Assembly: GCA_902799465.1 (NCBI GenBank)
Contig: CADCAS010000005.1
Coordinates: forward strand, 1 to 50,009
Direction: 5' to 3'
Source of the DNA: an uncultured Eubacteriales bacterium
GTDB taxonomy: Bacteria; Bacillota; Clostridia; Christensenellales; Aristaeellaceae
Length of the DNA: 50,009 nt
In this document: positions 43,855 to 50,009 of the stretch, in pieces
Layout of the letters: each line of letters opens with the position of its first letter
How positions within the stretch are numbered: the stretch's first letter is position 1
Notes under the pieces: generated by a model
What the model was told of the DNA's origin: nothing
Seen by the model: the letters and a program-made list of their open reading frames with translations, nothing else
Database searches by the model: none
Program-made: the position numbers and the translations under genes

Positions 43855-43884
43855 TTGCGATTTGACGCCCATTTCCCGTACAAT
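43855..43884 (+). promoter_or_regulatory. Promoter of the metallophosphoesterase-like gene
   Basis: TTGCGA (43855-43860), 18 bases, TACAAT (43879-43884). It is divergent from the DUF5711 promoter. Confidence 0.6.
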
Positions 43885-43988
43885 ATCATGTTTTTATCAC
43901 AATGCCCGGGAAAGTGCGGCGCAGACGCGCATATTTTTGTCATAATTTGAATGTATTTCCTCGACATCGGGAGGAATGACCGACAGGA

Positions 43989-44882
43989 ATGAAGAGTAAA
44001 CGCAAGAAAAAGAGGATGTCCCCCGGGCTCATCGCGACGCTGGCGATCTGCGGCGTCGTGGTTCTGTGCCTGGCCTGGATGGCGCTGACCGCCAACACCG
44101 TGAAGCTGATGCGGGCCACGGTCACCGTGGAACAGCTGCCGCCCGCCTTCGAGGGGTTAAAGCTGCTGTATGTCTCTGACATCGACCTGATGGGAAACGG
44201 CAGCGCCGCCAGGGCCGGGACGCTTTTTAAGGAGCTGGAGGCGCTCTCCCCCGACATGCTGATCCTGGGCGGCGATTACAACGCCCACTCCCTCCCCCGC
44301 ATCCTCAACAGGGACACGGCTCTGAACGCCGAGGATCTGCGGCTAAGACAGAGTTTCTTCTATTATATAAAAGACTTCGCCGCGCCGCTCGGGAAGTATG
44401 CGCTGGCCGCGCCCGAGGACGGGGAGGACCTCTACGGCCTGCTGGACGAGTGCGGCTTCAAGCTGCTGAATGACAGCCGCCACAAGCTGGAGCGCGGCGA
44501 CGACGCGCTGTGGCTGGTGGGCGTAAATCAGAACTCCCAGAACATCCGCAAGGGCGGGCAGCTTTTCCGCAGCGGCGAATGTGTCATCGCCGTGGCTGAC
44601 AGTCCCGACTGCTTCCCCATACTCAACACTGTGGAAGCGGCGGACGGCGGGCGATGGGTGGACCTCTGCCTCGCCGGGCACACCCACGGCGGCCAGATCA
44701 TACTGCTCAACCGCAGTCTGCTCACCTTAAGCACCCTCGAGCGCCAGTACCGCTACGGCTGGACCCGCGAGACCGGCGTGCCCATGCTCACCACCTCCGG
44801 CCTCGGCTGCGAGGGCGTCGGCCTGAGATTTGGAACGCAGGCGGAGGCCTGGCTGATCACGCTGACGGCGGGGGTGGAGTGA
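43989..44882 (+). CDS. Metallophosphoesterase-like protein with degenerate active site
   Basis: 297 residues: basic N-terminus (KSKRKKKR), one membrane anchor (about 12-35), and an outer calcineurin-like domain of the YkuE type. Fold landmarks are clear (LLYVSDIDLMG, LSPDMLILGGDYN, LCLAGHTHGGQI), but catalytic residues are changed. Motif I SDxH reads SDID, motif III GNHD reads APED, and the metal His in the H-x-P motif reads VADSPD. Only the GD and GHTHGG motifs survive. Loss of several metal ligands suggests a pseudoenzyme or a changed metal site. The ribosome site GGGAGG is about 14 bases upstream, so the start is slightly uncertain. A large palindrome with a parS site follows the stop. Confidence 0.85.
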   Translation: MKSKRKKKRMSPGLIATLAICGVVVLCLAWMALTANTVKLMRATVTVEQLPPAFEGLKLLYVSDIDLMGNGSAARAGTLFKELEALSPDMLILGGDYNAHSLPRILNRDTALNAEDLRLRQSFFYYIKDFAAPLGKYALAAPEDGEDLYGLLDECGFKLLNDSRHKLERGDDALWLVGVNQNSQNIRKGGQLFRSGECVIAVADSPDCFPILNTVEAADGGRWVDLCLAGHTHGGQIILLNRSLLTLSTLERQYRYGWTRETGVPMLTTSGLGCEGVGLRFGTQAEAWLITLTAGVE

Positions 44883-44909
44883 ACCAATGTTTCACGTGAA
44901 ACATTGGTT
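44882..44909. terminator. Perfect 28-bp palindrome containing parS 1
   Basis: AACCAA-parS-TTGGTT forms a perfect 14+14 palindrome starting at the stop codon of the metallophosphoesterase-like gene, so it may also act as a terminator. Confidence 0.6.
44888..44903. promoter_or_regulatory. parS site 1 (ParB/Spo0J binding)
   Basis: TGTTTCACGTGAAACA, an exact match to the B. subtilis parS consensus TGTTNCACGTGAAACA. Confidence 0.95.
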
Positions 44910-45043
44910 GAGGGAAAAGGGAACAGGGAAAAGGGAAAAGGGAAAAGGCAACAGGCAACAGGCAACAGGCAACAGGGAAAAGGGGAGGCGGCTGGCGCGA
45001 AAAGGAATAGAGGGCGTCAGATGAAACATGTTGCAGCTCAGCA

Positions 45044-45165
45044 GGCAACTCCCTCAGTCACGCTTCGCGTGACAGCTCCCTCAGAGAGGCAGCCTAAGGT
45101 ACGCACAATCCAAATGGCTCCCTCCCCGAGGGAGCTGGCTGGCCGCAGGCCAGACTGAGGGAGTC
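45044..45165. repeat. GC-rich palindromes of the CTCCCTCAGTCA type
   Basis: ACTCCCTCAGTCACGCTTCG... at 45044 faces ...CCAGACTGAGGGAGT at about 45152-45165, with inner CGCTTCGCG and GGCCGCAGGCC hairpins. It is related to the cargo of the MITE-like elements but lacks their GTAAC ends. Confidence 0.7.
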
Positions 45166-45207
45166 GTTCCCACAGCAAACGATATCTGACTCCCCATGCA
45201 TCACGAA

Positions 45208-45223
45208 TGTTTCACGTGAAACA
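45208..45223. promoter_or_regulatory. parS site 2
   Basis: TGTTTCACGTGAAACA, identical to site 1. Confidence 0.95.
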
Positions 45224-45306
45224 TATATGAGGATATAAACGCCTGACGCATACGCGACAGCGGTTCCCCTTTTCCCTATTCCCTGTTCCCTTTTCCCTAA
45301 ACAAGA

Positions 45307-45322
45307 TGTTCCACGTGAAACA
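45307..45322. promoter_or_regulatory. parS site 3
   Basis: TGTTCCACGTGAAACA, matching the consensus with C at the variable position. It lies 27 bases before the radical SAM start codon. Confidence 0.92.
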
Positions 45323-45348
45323 TACCAGAACCAACAGGAGGTAATGAC

Positions 45349-46263
45349 TTGAAACCCTACACATGCGACGACTGCCCGCGGAGGTGCCACGCGCTGCGGG
45401 GCGAGACGGGCGGGGGGATCTGTCGGATGGGCGCTGAGCCGGTGCTGGCGCGGGCGGCGCTGCACTTCGATGAGGAGCCGGTGATCAGCGGCACGCGGGG
45501 CTCCGGCGCTGTGTTCTTCTCCGGGTGCGCGCTGCGGTGCCGCTTCTGTCAGAACTACCCCATCTCCCACGGCGGCTACGGCAAGAGGGTCAGCGTGGAG
45601 CGCCTGCGGGAGATATACCTTGAGCTCATCGACAAGGGGGCCAACAACATCAACCTGGTCAATCCCACCCACTTCACCGGGGCCATACTTCAATCCCTGG
45701 AGGGCGGTCTCCCGGTCCCGGTGGTGTGGAACACGGGCGGGTATGAGCGCGTGGAGACGCTCAGGCGGCTGGAGGGCAGGGTACAGGTGTACCTGCCGGA
45801 CCTGAAATACGTCTATCCCGAGCACGCGAAGCGGTACTCCGCGGCGGCGGACTACTTTGAATACGCCGCTCCGGCGCTCAGGGAGATGCTTCGGCAGACA
45901 GGGCCGGTGGAGCTGGACGACGAGGGCCTCATCCGCCGGGGCGTGATCGTGCGCCACCTGATACTCCCCGGCTGCGCGGAGGAATCCATGGCCGCGCTGG
46001 ACTGGATCGCGGAAAACCTCCCCGGCGCGTGGATCAGCCTGATGGCCCAATACCTGCCCTTCGGCAAGGTGGAGGGCGTGGATCAGCTGGATCGCCGCCT
46101 GACCCAGGAGGAATACGACCGGGTGGTGGACCACCTGATGGACCTGGGCCTGGAGGACGGCTTCGTGCAGGAGCTGTCGTCGTCGGATGAGAAGTACATC
46201 CCGAGCTTTGATCTGACGGGCGTCGGGAAGGGGGAAGGTGACGCACCCGACCCCAACACATAA
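45349..46263 (+). CDS. Radical SAM protein, PflX/COG1313 type
   Basis: 304 residues. A Cys-rich N-terminus (TCDDCPRRCHALRGETGGGI, then CRMG) is followed by the radical SAM motif SGCALRCRFCQNYPIS (about residues 58-73), which holds the catalytic 4Fe-4S cluster. LVNPTHFTG, WNTGGYERVETLRRL and VYLPDLKY, then VIVRHLILPG are typical of this branch, which is related to pyruvate formate-lyase activating enzymes but has no proven substrate. It starts with TTG at 45349. AGGAGG 7 bases upstream decides this, and no ATG fits in frame. walJ follows 23 bases on, likely in the same transcript. Confidence 0.9.
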   Translation: MKPYTCDDCPRRCHALRGETGGGICRMGAEPVLARAALHFDEEPVISGTRGSGAVFFSGCALRCRFCQNYPISHGGYGKRVSVERLREIYLELIDKGANNINLVNPTHFTGAILQSLEGGLPVPVVWNTGGYERVETLRRLEGRVQVYLPDLKYVYPEHAKRYSAAADYFEYAAPALREMLRQTGPVELDDEGLIRRGVIVRHLILPGCAEESMAALDWIAENLPGAWISLMAQYLPFGKVEGVDQLDRRLTQEEYDRVVDHLMDLGLEDGFVQELSSSDEKYIPSFDLTGVGKGEGDAPDPNT

Positions 46264-46286
46264 GATTATACGGAGGAAACGACCAA

Positions 46287-47105
46287 ATGGAACTGCGCTT
46301 TTCACCGCTTTTCAGCGGTTCGAGCGGCAATGCGACCTACGTGGGGTGCGACGACGGGCAGATATTGGTGGACGCGGGCCTGTCCGGCACCCGGATCACC
46401 CAGGAATTGCAGCGGGTGGGGGTAAATCCCGGCCAGCTGGACGCCATACTGGTGACCCACGAGCACAGCGACCACATCAAGGGCATCGGCATACTCTCCA
46501 GAAAGTACGACCTGCCGGTGTACGCCAGCGAAGGCACCTGGCAGGCCATGGAATCGAAGATCGGGGCGATGGCCGCGAAAAACATGCGGGTCATCGTGCC
46601 AGGAGAGGACTTTTACATCGGCTCGATCGACGTCACGCCCTTCCCCACGCCCCACGACGCCGCCCAGCCCGTGGGCTACACCTTCGAGCTGTCCGGGGTC
46701 AAGCTGGCCATCGCCACGGACCTGGGCAGCGTGCGGGACAGCTGGCTCAAGTACATCATGGGCGCGGACGCGGTCATCCTGGAGTCCAACTACGACCCCG
46801 GGATGCTGGAATCCGGGCCTTATCCCTATGAGCTCCAGCGCCGCATACGAGGCAAGCACGGCCACCTGTCCAACGACGACGCCGGCGAGGTGGCGGCGGA
46901 GCTGGTCCGCGCCGGGGCGAAGCAGATCATACTGGGCCATCTTTCCAAGGAAAACAACTACCCGGAGCTGGCCATGCAGTGCTGTAGTCTGGCCTTCCGA
47001 GAGGCGGGGCTGGCCTTCCAGGAGGACGCCCGGGTCTTTGTCGCCTCTCGGGACGGCAACAGTGGCATGTTCAGCGTCAGCGCCGAGCTGCGCTGGGAAC
47101 GGTGA
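46287..47105 (+). CDS. walJ: MBL-fold hydrolase of the YycJ/WalJ type
   Basis: 272 residues. It starts FSPLFSGSSGNATYVGCDDG, the usual N-terminus of YycJ/WalJ. The metallo-beta-lactamase motifs are complete: VTHEHSDHIKGI (HxHxDH, about 58), PTPHDAAQPVGYTF (His, about 122), IATDLGSV (Asp) and ILGHLSKENNYP (C-terminal His, about 217). WalJ proteins are linked to cell-wall and DNA-repair phenotypes in Bacillota, but the reaction is not settled. GGAGG lies 10 bases upstream. In B. subtilis the orthologue lies near the origin, which agrees with the parS sites next door. Confidence 0.92.
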   Translation: MELRFSPLFSGSSGNATYVGCDDGQILVDAGLSGTRITQELQRVGVNPGQLDAILVTHEHSDHIKGIGILSRKYDLPVYASEGTWQAMESKIGAMAAKNMRVIVPGEDFYIGSIDVTPFPTPHDAAQPVGYTFELSGVKLAIATDLGSVRDSWLKYIMGADAVILESNYDPGMLESGPYPYELQRRIRGKHGHLSNDDAGEVAAELVRAGAKQIILGHLSKENNYPELAMQCCSLAFREAGLAFQEDARVFVASRDGNSGMFSVSAELRWER

Positions 47106-47122
47106 CGGAGGCTATATATAAT

Positions 47123-48055
47123 ATGAAGAAACTCGGTAAAATGCGGATGGTCCGCGCGTCGGATGCCTTCCTGCCGCTGGGCCTCCTGATCGCGTCGCTG
47201 TGGCGCTCAGACATGGCGGAGAACCTGTTTTTTATGCTGCTGCTGACGCGGCTGTTGAGCCTGGCCACCGCGCGCGGCCTGCGACTTGCGTTCAGCGCCC
47301 AGCCCTCCATGCGCCGCGCCCGCGGCAGCGTAAAGCTGGCGCTGCTGTTGCAGCCGGTGGGCGCAGTGGCGGTGCTGCTGGCGGACTACCTGCGCAACGG
47401 CGCGATGATCCCCAGCCATGTGACCTGCGCCGGGGCGGCGCTGCTGCTCAATATAGAACACGTGTTCTACGAATACCTGTACGCCGGCGGGGACGGGCGC
47501 AGCGCCGCCATGTGCCGGGCTATCACCACCGCGCTTACCACGGGGGGCCTGCTGCTGACCGGCGTCAGCTCCGGGGCCGGGCTGCTGCCCTACGGCACCG
47601 AATGGCTCCTGGGCGGCGCGGCGCTGTCGGCGCTGGTGGCGGCGGTCATCGGTCTCGCGGTGGGCGGCGCGCTGAAGGGCAAGCTCAACGCCCAGGCGCT
47701 GAGCTTTGCGCCGCTGTCGATGCTGCAATCGCTGATCTACCCGCTGTGCTGGCTGGCCGCGACGCTGATCCCCGCCTCGCCCCTGCGCCAGACCCGCGCC
47801 GCCGCGCCCTTCTTCGCGGGGCTGACGGTCTACGAGCTGTGCCGCGCCCCCTTCCGACGGACGCGGATGGAGTCCAAGGCGCTCAACCGGGCGCTGCTGA
47901 TCACCGCCGCCGCGGCGCTGGCCGCGCTGGGGCTGTGCCAGATCCCCGCCCTGCGGGCCGCGCTCCCCTTCGGCGACATCACCGCCGCTGCCATCGCCGT
48001 GCTCCTCGGCGCGGCCTGCGGCTTCGGAATGTACGGAAAGGCATGGGGAGAGTGA
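47123..48055 (+). CDS. Polytopic membrane protein, unknown family
   Basis: 310 residues with roughly eight to ten hydrophobic segments, rich in Ala, Leu and Gly. No signature was recognised. The pattern (RLLSLATARGLRLAFSAQPS, IEHVFYEYLYAGGDGRS, then Leu/Ala-rich helices and Arg-rich loops) has a remote feel of lipid flippase-type proteins, but I cannot support it. ATG 47123 has GGAGG 11 bases upstream. A GTG at 47102 overlapping the walJ stop (GTGA) is the alternative. It is co-transcribed with walJ. Confidence 0.7.
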   Translation: MKKLGKMRMVRASDAFLPLGLLIASLWRSDMAENLFFMLLLTRLLSLATARGLRLAFSAQPSMRRARGSVKLALLLQPVGAVAVLLADYLRNGAMIPSHVTCAGAALLLNIEHVFYEYLYAGGDGRSAAMCRAITTALTTGGLLLTGVSSGAGLLPYGTEWLLGGAALSALVAAVIGLAVGGALKGKLNAQALSFAPLSMLQSLIYPLCWLAATLIPASPLRQTRAAAPFFAGLTVYELCRAPFRRTRMESKALNRALLITAAAALAALGLCQIPALRAALPFGDITAAAIAVLLGAACGFGMYGKAWGE

Positions 48056-48083
48056 AAATCGCATCACGGCTGAAAATGCAAAT

Positions 48084-48115
48084 AAAAACGGACGAGCGCG
48101 AACTCGTCCGTTTTT
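48084..48115. terminator. Bidirectional terminator
   Basis: AAAAACGGACGAG/CTCGTCCGTTTTT (48084-48096, 48103-48115), loop of 6. A- and T-runs on both sides serve the two convergent genes. It overlaps the last codon of the XRE gene. Confidence 0.93.
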
Positions 48116-48323
48116 ATTCCTCGTCGGGGCGGTATTCCAGGATGTCCCCGGGCTGGCAGTCCAGGGCGCGGCAGAGCCTGTCGAGGGTCTCCACCCGCAC
48201 GGCGCGGGCCTTGCCGTTTTTGAGGATGGAGATATTGGCCATGGTGATGCCCACCCGTCGGGAGAGCTCCGTGACGCTCATCTTGCGCCTGGCCAGCATG
48301 ACGTCGATGTTGAATATGATCAT
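48114..48323 (-). CDS. XRE-family regulator (YozG type)
   Basis: 69 residues, almost only a helix-turn-helix domain: MLARRKMSVTELSRRVGITMANISILKNGKARAVRVETLDRLCRALDCQPGDILEY, with recognition helix around ITMANISILKNG. The YozG group is normally paired with a DUF2975 membrane protein, which is exactly the gene 18 bases upstream. It probably represses its own operon. A possible ribosome site AAAGGACGG precedes the start. Confidence 0.92.
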   Translation of the reverse strand: MIIFNIDVMLARRKMSVTELSRRVGITMANISILKNGKARAVRVETLDRLCRALDCQPGDILEYRPDEE

Positions 48324-48341
48324 GGAGGTCCGTCCTTTACA

Positions 48342-48815
48342 TCATATGGTCAGGTCGCTGTCCTCCTGGAGCGCGGCGGCCTTGTGCACCAGGTGGGACA
48401 GACAGGCCGCGCCAACGGAGATCGCCAGCCCCACGAAGCACATGAAGGCGCTGACCAGGGCCAGCGTGGGGATGCTGTGGCGGGTGAGCAGGAAGATCAC
48501 GTTGCCGATCAGCAGCACCGCGGCGTCCGCCCCGGCCAGCACGGCGATGATCCTCAGATATTTGGCGTTCTCCAGCGAAAAGCTGTTGTCGCGCCCGATC
48601 TCCCCGGCCATGCGCCAGATGCACACCAGCACCGCGTAGCAAGGCAGCGCCAGAGCCCACATGAAAAACAGCCACGCCCGGTGGGGCAGGTCCGGCACCT
48701 CCCCGGCCACGTAGGCCAGAAACCGGGGCAGTATGATCCCAAACAGCGCCAGGCCGCACAGCGCGCACCCCACGCAGATGCCCTTGAGCCAGGCCGCCAG
48801 CTTCTTCTGATCCAT
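48342..48815 (-). CDS. DUF2975 membrane protein
   Basis: 157 residues with four predicted membrane segments (about 12-32, 48-68, 88-108, 118-140). RDNSFSLENAKYLRIIAVL between helices 2 and 3 is the hallmark of DUF2975. The function is unknown. The family nearly always sits beside a small YozG-like XRE regulator, suggesting a membrane signal is relayed to it. ATG 48815 with GGAGG about 10 bases upstream fixes the start. Confidence 0.9.
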   Translation of the reverse strand: MDQKKLAAWLKGICVGCALCGLALFGIILPRFLAYVAGEVPDLPHRAWLFFMWALALPCYAVLVCIWRMAGEIGRDNSFSLENAKYLRIIAVLAGADAAVLLIGNVIFLLTRHSIPTLALVSAFMCFVGLAISVGAACLSHLVHKAAALQEDSDLTI

Positions 48816-48861
48816 TCCCGGTCCTCCATAACAAAAATACACGCGCCCCGCGCGTGCATTC

Positions 48862-48890
48862 ATCATACGCCATGAAAGCCGATATGTCAA
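48862..48890 (-). promoter_or_regulatory. Promoter of DUF2975-XRE
   Basis: Minus-strand TTGACA (48885-48890), 17 bases, TATGAT (48862-48867). Confidence 0.85.
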
Positions 48891-48972
48891 TAATCATTTA
48901 TCGGGATTCGATGTGAAATTATTGTGGCAAAGTTACGATTCAGATTTAGACCTAACGCAAATAGATAGTTTT

Positions 48973-49163
48973 GAATTAGGAATTAGGAATTGGGAATTAG
49001 GAATTGAAATAGCCTGCCCGCGTAGGAGCAGCGATGCGCCGCCCGCCAGGCAGTACGCTTTATTTCGGTATTGGGCGGGAAGCCATTAGTTGCCCCTACA
49101 CAGTACGCGGCAGCTACTATCTTTAATTCCTAATTCCTAATTCCTAATTCCCAATTTCCAATC
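48973..49163 (+). repeat. Heptad repeat element H12, most complete copy
   Basis: Left heptads AATTAGGAATTAGGAATTGG (48973-49005). The core begins TAGCCTGCCCGCGTAGGAGC and GATGCGCCGCCCGCCAGGCA, passes TTGGGCGGGAAGCC and ends CAGTACGCGGCAGCTACTAT. Inverted heptads fill 49124-49163. The 48891-49165 gap holds nothing else recognisable. Confidence 0.8.
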
Positions 49164-49165
49164 CC

Positions 49166-49762
49166 CTACAGCTCCGTCCTCCCCTGGAACGCCCGCATGA
49201 GGGTGACCTCGTCGGTGTATTCCAGCTCGCCGCCCACGGGGACGCCGTGGGCGATGCGGGTGACCTTCACGCCCATGGGCTTGATGAGGCGGGAGATGTA
49301 GGCGGCGGTGGCCTCGCCCTCCACGTCGGGGTTGGTGGCCAGCACCACCTCTTTGATCTCGCCGGAGGCCAGGCGGCTCATCAGCTCGCGGATGCGGATG
49401 TCGTCGGGACCCACGCCGTCCATGGGGGAGATGACCCCATGCAGCACGTGATACAGCCCGTTGTAGTCGCGCATGCGCTCCATGGCGTTGACGTCCCGGG
49501 GGTCCCGCACCACGCACACGATGTCCCGGCGCCGGCTCGGGTCCGCGCAGATGGCGCAGGGGTCCGTGTCGGTGTAGTTGCCGCAGACGGGGCAGAAGTG
49601 GATCTCCTTTTTCCCGTTGAAGATGGCCACCGCCAGCTCCCGCACCTGCTCCTCCGGCAGGCCGATGATGTGATAGGCCAGCCGCTGCGCCGTCTTGCGC
49701 CCCACCCCGGGCAGCTTCGACAGCTGGTTCACCAGCCGCGCGATGGCTTCGATCTCAGCCAT
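49166..49762 (-). CDS. recR: RecR recombination mediator
   Basis: 198 residues, standard length. RecR works with RecO to load RecA at gapped DNA. The helix-hairpin-helix ([16 protein letters not shown], about 18-33), the zinc finger ([20 protein letters not shown], about 57-76) and the Toprim domain ([53 protein letters not shown]) are all intact. GGAGG lies about 10 bases upstream. In B. subtilis recR lies near the origin with dnaX. The neighbours expected to the right (ybaB, dnaX) are not visible because the window ends. Confidence 0.97.
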   Translation of the reverse strand: MAEIEAIARLVNQLSKLPGVGRKTAQRLAYHIIGLPEEQVRELAVAIFNGKKEIHFCPVCGNYTDTDPCAICADPSRRRDIVCVVRDPRDVNAMERMRDYNGLYHVLHGVISPMDGVGPDDIRIRELMSRLASGEIKEVVLATNPDVEGEATAAYISRLIKPMGVKVTRIAHGVPVGGELEYTDEVTLMRAFQGRTEL

Positions 49763-49839
49763 ATTTACAATCCTCCGCTTGGAATCTACAAAGAAGTGGC
49801 ATACTGTCAGTCCCGCCGCGACAGACGGGAATGAATATG

Positions 49840-50009
49840 GAATTGGGAATTGGGAATTGAAATAACCTGGCTGCGCAGAAACGGCGATGCGTCGCCCGCT
49901 TGACTGTTACGGTAACTATTCAGTCCTGCGGCCAATGGGAATTTGTCGAATGAGGAATTAGGAATGAGGAATGAGGAATTATAAATGGCCAGGCTGCGCA
50001 GGGGCGGCG
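49840..50009 (+). repeat. Heptad repeat element H13, two overlapping starts
   Basis: Array GAATTGGGAATTGGGAATTG leads into the usual core start (AACCTGGCTGCGCAG ... GATGCGTCGCCCGC), which breaks off at a GTAACTATTCAGTC end (49912-49925) like that of the MITE elements. A second array (49950-49982) then starts another core (GGCCAGGCTGCGCAGGGGCG) that runs off the window. Confidence 0.65.

Larger units (their letters stand above)
44911..45298. repeat. Heptad repeat arrays H11 around the parS region
   Basis: Left array AGGGAAAAGGGAACAGGGAA continuing into AGGCAAC units (44911-44996) and right inverted array CCCCTTTTCCCTATTCCC (45263-45298). Between them are GGCGGCTGGCGCG, a CGCCTGACGC stem partner, and the palindromes and parS 2. 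Confidence 0.65.

Noticed and set aside
44911..44996. CRISPR-like repeats
   Set aside because: The units are seven bases long with no spacers; this is a short tandem array. No cas genes were found in the window.

Overview
The window looks like chromosomal DNA of a high-GC, Gram-positive, endospore-lineage member of the Bacillota (class Clostridia), probably a gut commensal. The evidence is a YhcN/YlaJ-type spore lipoprotein, HrcA/CIRCE-type groE control, an FMN riboswitch in front of ribU, LuxS, B. subtilis-type parS sites, strong GGAGG ribosome sites, and a giant InlB/Cna/beta-helix surface protein. The genus assignment is inference; no rRNA or tRNA gene was found.

Layout. 1-5 kb: an SH3-domain secreted protein, an M18 aminopeptidase, a small secreted protein and a spore-type lipoprotein. 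5-21.3 kb: one minus-strand gene of about 16.3 kb encoding a 5417-residue secreted repeat protein. 21.5-24.3 kb: a two-gene minus-strand unit (phosphodiester glycosidase and an unknown membrane protein), both with long basic Lys/Ala tails. 24.6-27 kb: thrH-luxS, then a TSCPD protein, a flavodoxin-like protein and an OhrR-like regulator in one overlapping unit. 27-30.2 kb: GtrA, an MreB-like protein, dCMP deaminase and BrnT/BrnA. 30.3-32.5 kb: groES-groEL. 33-36 kb: a LacI-type sensor domain lacking its HTH, FMN riboswitch-ribU, and an EamA transporter. 36-44 kb: rimO-pgsA, a VapBC-like pair, and a DUF5711-CvpA-FtsK unit. 44-50 kb: a metallophosphoesterase-like protein with lost motifs, a cluster of three parS sites, a radical SAM protein, WalJ-type MBL hydrolase, a polytopic membrane protein, DUF2975/XRE, and recR. 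parS together with walJ- and recR-type genes suggests an origin-proximal position.

The intergenic DNA is unusually structured. Three short non-autonomous elements have about 16-bp terminal inverted repeats beginning GTAAC and carry 8-bp flanking duplications (two perfect, one 6/8), matching the hallmarks of IS66-family derivatives. At least thirteen loci carry degenerate tandem heptanucleotides (GGGAATT, GGAATTA, GGGAACA, GGCAGTA and similar), most with an inverted set at the other end of a GC-rich core. One of the IS66-type elements is inserted inside a heptad array. These repeats, the parS cluster and the mosaic giant protein are the most interesting parts of the window.
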